Shown in pieces: positions 61,765 through 64,000 of a stretch of 64,000 nucleotides of DNA. The translations under genes were made by a program, and so were the position numbers. Source of the DNA: Microvirga roseola (GTDB lineage: Bacteria > Pseudomonadota > Alphaproteobacteria > Rhizobiales > Beijerinckiaceae). The first letter of the stretch is position 1. The number at the start of each line of letters is the position of its first letter. The notes below the pieces were generated by a model that was given only the letters and a program-made list of their open reading frames with translations, was not told the origin of the DNA and made no database searches. Location: the NCBI RefSeq assembly GCF_020866965.1, contig NZ_JAJATX010000002.1, positions 163,828 through 227,827 of the forward strand, in the 5' to 3' direction.

Positions 61765-61796
61765 CTGATATAAGAAGAGGGCTCAAGCGCTGCAAG
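61765..61796 (-). promoter_or_regulatory. Heat-shock (RpoH-type) promoter of dnaK
   Basis: On the minus strand, CTTG (61796-61793), 18 bases, then CTTATATCAG (61774-61765) give an exact match to the alphaproteobacterial consensus CTTG-N17/18-CYTATNTNNG. The dnaK ATG follows about 127 bases downstream. No CIRCE dyad is present. Confidence 0.82.
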
Positions 61797-61916
61797 ACGA
61801 TCCGTGACGTCTCGTGCGCTTATCACCCTCTGGAGCGCGTCCCTGTGGCATCCCTGCCATTCTTCGGCGGCAGGGATGCGCGTCGCCAATGTTCGAGGGA
61901 AACCCGTCAGAGGCGG

Positions 61917-62534
61917 CTAGCAGCAGCCGGCGCCCTTGGCGGCCGGGCGGGAAGGGGAGCAGCACCCCGAGGCGGCCTCGCGGATCGCCTTCTCGGTCCG
62001 GGCATCGTCCGGGGTGAGGCGGGCCGGCCTGTCGAGCCCTTGGGCCTCGAACCAGCGGTCCCGCGGCTTGCAGGAGGCCTGGCGAGGGGAAAGCGAGACC
62101 AGGACCCGCCGAGGCTCCACCACGATCCCCGCTACGGCGTAGAGCCCGATCACCCCCACATCGTCGCCGCATTCGAAGGTGAGGCGGGAATCCGGGTCGA
62201 TGCCGGCATCGCGGGACACCTTGTCCATGATGGCGAGGAACTTGGCGGCCGTCATCACGCGCTCGCCGTCGGCTCCGGGAACATCCCAGACCTGGACGAA
62301 CGTCTCGGTCCACGCCTCCGGGTTGGCGCCGCAATCCAGGCCGGAGAAGCGTCCCGACTTGACCTCGGTGACATGGTAGCCGGCCCGGGTTTCCCGCCCC
62401 GCATAGGCAACGACGAGAGGCAGCGCGCCGTGGGGCCTCAGCGCCTCGAGAAAGGCGCTCGTGGTGGGGTCCGAGAGGTTCGCAGCCTGCGATGATCCCG
62501 GCTTCGCAAGGGGAGAGATGACAAGGCTGGTCAT
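61917..62534 (-). CDS. DUF6428 family protein with cysteine-rich tail
   Basis: This 205-residue soluble protein has a core (about 25-150) with GRETRAGYHVTEVKSGRFSGLDCG and QVWDVPG, which I recognise as DUF6428. Such genes sit next to ArsR regulators. The C-terminal tail ends GCCSPSRPAAKGAGCC, with four cysteines that may bind arsenite or a soft metal. It is divergent from the ArsR gene at 62575. Function is unknown; a metalloid sequestration role is a guess. Confidence 0.75.
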   Translation of the reverse strand: MTSLVISPLAKPGSSQAANLSDPTTSAFLEALRPHGALPLVVAYAGRETRAGYHVTEVKSGRFSGLDCGANPEAWTETFVQVWDVPGADGERVMTAAKFLAIMDKVSRDAGIDPDSRLTFECGDDVGVIGLYAVAGIVVEPRRVLVSLSPRQASCKPRDRWFEAQGLDRPARLTPDDARTEKAIREAASGCCSPSRPAAKGAGCC

Positions 62535-62574
62535 GATGGGCTATCCTTATTTAGACATTTAAAGGAATATTGAA

Positions 62575-62916
62575 ATGTTGGGCGAGAGTCAAGCCATCGC
62601 GGCTTTCGGCTCCCTCGCGCAGGAGACGAGGCTGCGGGTGCTGCGCCTGCTGGTGCAGGCCGGGGCGGAGGGATTGTCGGCGGGAAGCCTTGCGGAAAGG
62701 CTCGAGGTGTCGCCCTCGAACATCTCGTTCCACCTGTCCCATCTCGAGCGGGCGGGCCTGATTCAGGCCCGCCGCCAGGCGCGGTCGATTATCTACAGCG
62801 CCGCCTATGACGCCTTGCGCGACCTTGTCCGCTTCCTGATGGAGGATTGCTGCGCCGGAGATCCCCGGGTCACGGGCAGGGGCTGTGCGCCTGCAGAACC
62901 GCCGAAGCCAGCCTGA
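62575..62916 (+). CDS. ArsR family transcriptional regulator
   Basis: This 113-residue winged-helix protein has its HTH at about 38-65 (GSLAERLEVSPSNISFHLSHLERAGLI) and a wing QARRQARSIIYSAAY. EDCCAGD near residue 92 supplies a candidate metalloid site like the first ArsR of the window. It is divergent from the DUF6428 gene. The 40-base intergenic space contains CATTT and AAATG arms around the start, perhaps an operator. The regulator probably controls both genes. Confidence 0.9.
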   Translation: MLGESQAIAAFGSLAQETRLRVLRLLVQAGAEGLSAGSLAERLEVSPSNISFHLSHLERAGLIQARRQARSIIYSAAYDALRDLVRFLMEDCCAGDPRVTGRGCAPAEPPKPA

Positions 62917-62949
62917 TCTCCGGCGCGGCCGCCGGCCGGAATGTCGGCA

Positions 62950-63858
62950 TCAGGTGGCGAAGCTGCCGCTCAGGTTCCCCGCTTCCCACCCCAGGATCGC
63001 CTGCTTGCGGGTGAGCCCCCAGTGATAGCCGGTGAGCGCGCCGGAGCGGCCGAGCACCCGGTGGCAGGGGACCACGAAGGAGATCGGGTTCTTCCCCACC
63101 GCCGCTCCCACCGCCCGGCAGGCGGCGGGCTTGCCGATGTGGCGGGCGATGTCGGAATAGGTGGTGGCCCGGTCCCTGGGGATGCGCAGCAGGGTCTGCC
63201 AGACCCGGACCTCGAAATCCGTGCCGATGAGCACGACCCTCAAGGGCTGCTCCGCCTCCCACTGGGACGGGTTGAAGATCCTCCGCGCCAGCGGCGCGGT
63301 GGCGGCCGTGTCCTCCACGTAATGGGCCTTCGGCCAGCGCCGGGTCATGTCGGCCAGCGCCGCCTGCCGGTCGCCGTCGTCGACGAAGCCGAGGCCCGCG
63401 AGGCCGCGTTCCGTCACGATCAGCAGCGCCTCGCCGAAGGGGGAGGGGTGGAAGCCGTAGCGCATGGTGAGGCCTGAGCCGCCGGCCTTGTAGTCTCCCG
63501 GCGTCATGGCCTCATGGGTCACGAAGAGATCGTGCAGCCGGGCCGGGCCCGATAGCCCGAGCTCGTAGGCGGTATCGAGGACGCTGGCCGAGGAGGCGAG
63601 CAGCGCCTTGGCGTTGTCGAGCGTGATCGCCTGAAGAAACGCCTTCGGGCTCAAGCCCGCCCAGCGCCGGAAAAGGTGGTGCACATGGGTGGTGGAAAGG
63701 CCCACATGCTCCGCGATGGCCTCCAGCGAGGGCTGCTCCCGCCACCGCTCCGAGATGAAGGCGATGATCCGGCGCACCCGCTCATAGTCGGCCTGCGGCC
63801 CTTCCGGCAGGTCGATGGCGCCGGATTCGATGGTGATGTCGCGCAAGGTATCGAGCAT
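62950..63858 (-). CDS. Ada-like methylated-DNA-protein-cysteine methyltransferase with AraC domain
   Basis: This 302-residue protein has an AraC HTH in the first half (about 30-125, LEAIAEHVGLSTTHVHHLFRRWAG) and O6-methylguanine-DNA methyltransferase in the second, with the acceptor cysteine in SFVVPCHRVLG near residue 265. The N-terminal zinc-binding phosphotriester domain of full Ada is missing, so it repairs O6-alkylguanine but cannot self-induce by the classic route. Its start at 63858 gives a normal N-terminus. Confidence 0.91.
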   Translation of the reverse strand: MLDTLRDITIESGAIDLPEGPQADYERVRRIIAFISERWREQPSLEAIAEHVGLSTTHVHHLFRRWAGLSPKAFLQAITLDNAKALLASSASVLDTAYELGLSGPARLHDLFVTHEAMTPGDYKAGGSGLTMRYGFHPSPFGEALLIVTERGLAGLGFVDDGDRQAALADMTRRWPKAHYVEDTAATAPLARRIFNPSQWEAEQPLRVVLIGTDFEVRVWQTLLRIPRDRATTYSDIARHIGKPAACRAVGAAVGKNPISFVVPCHRVLGRSGALTGYHWGLTRKQAILGWEAGNLSGSFAT

Positions 63859-64000
63859 GATCGTGCTCCCTGATTGACGGTCACTCTAGCGGCCGATGGC
63901 GGGAATCGACACCCGATATCTGTGACGGCTCCCCTATTCCAGCGGAGAGGAGATGGACGAGGGCGTCTCGCGTGCGCTCTGGAGCCTCCTTCGAGACGCA

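Noticed and set aside
63953..64000. An ATG with a GAGAGGAG site opening a frame to the window end
   Set aside because: Only 16 codons are visible, and the last 20 bases look like an intergenic repeat tail, so it cannot be called a gene.

Overview
This is a GC-rich chromosomal segment of an alphaproteobacterium. Most likely it is a Hyphomicrobiales member close to Methylobacteriaceae/Microvirga; that placement is inferred from protein families, gene neighbourhoods, the alphaproteobacterial heat-shock promoter form upstream of dnaK and grpE, and scattered palindromic intergenic repeats. No rRNA, CRISPR array or intact insertion sequence was seen.

Region 1 (1-9.2 kb) looks like accessory catabolic DNA. 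It holds a TRAP permease pair, a short-chain dehydrogenase, a DUF2938 membrane protein, a complete tripartite tricarboxylate transporter (TctC, TctB, TctA), a cupin dioxygenase-like protein, a second dehydrogenase and an iron-type alcohol dehydrogenase. It ends at decayed fragments (a 47-codon integrase start, possibly a nuclease piece) beside a tRNA-Ser(GGA), which fits an eroded integration site. Region 2 (9.9-23 kb) mixes envelope and stress genes: msrA, mepA, a PRC-barrel protein, a lysine/alanine-rich histone-like protein, an EamA transporter coupled to a RecD-like helicase, a second TRAP receptor, a lytic transglycosylase, SDRs and an MFS carrier. Region 3 (23-25.4 kb) is an arsenic operon with arsR, two unrelated arsenate reductases and ACR3.

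Region 4 (25.4-47 kb) is mostly core: lepA, a SulP transporter, hrcA divergent from rph-rdgB, hemW, gshB, a lipid kinase, and rsmI-yraN divergent from an LpoA-like lipoprotein. It also holds regulator/target pairs with clear palindromes (membrane AraC-type regulator with a hydrolase; LysR with DUF1127) and an ssu-like sulfonate ABC operon with a strong promoter. The yraN gene appears frameshifted near its 3' end.

Region 5 (47-64 kb) holds glnD, grpE, a TRIC-type channel, alkB-GNAT-gpmA-dapB, tandem DUF1330 genes, a class D beta-lactamase, pyrF, a SAM methyltransferase, dnaJ and dnaK, then a DUF6428/ArsR divergent pair and an Ada-like alkyltransferase. dnaK and grpE each carry a CTTG-N18 heat-shock-type promoter, while hrcA is present without any CIRCE element in the window.

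I did not find a convincing wholly new system. The best leads are the eroded tRNA-Ser integration site next to the two-transporter catabolic cluster, the membrane-bound AraC regulator with a perfect 24-bp palindrome, the yraN frameshift, and the paired direct repeats over the ssu promoter.
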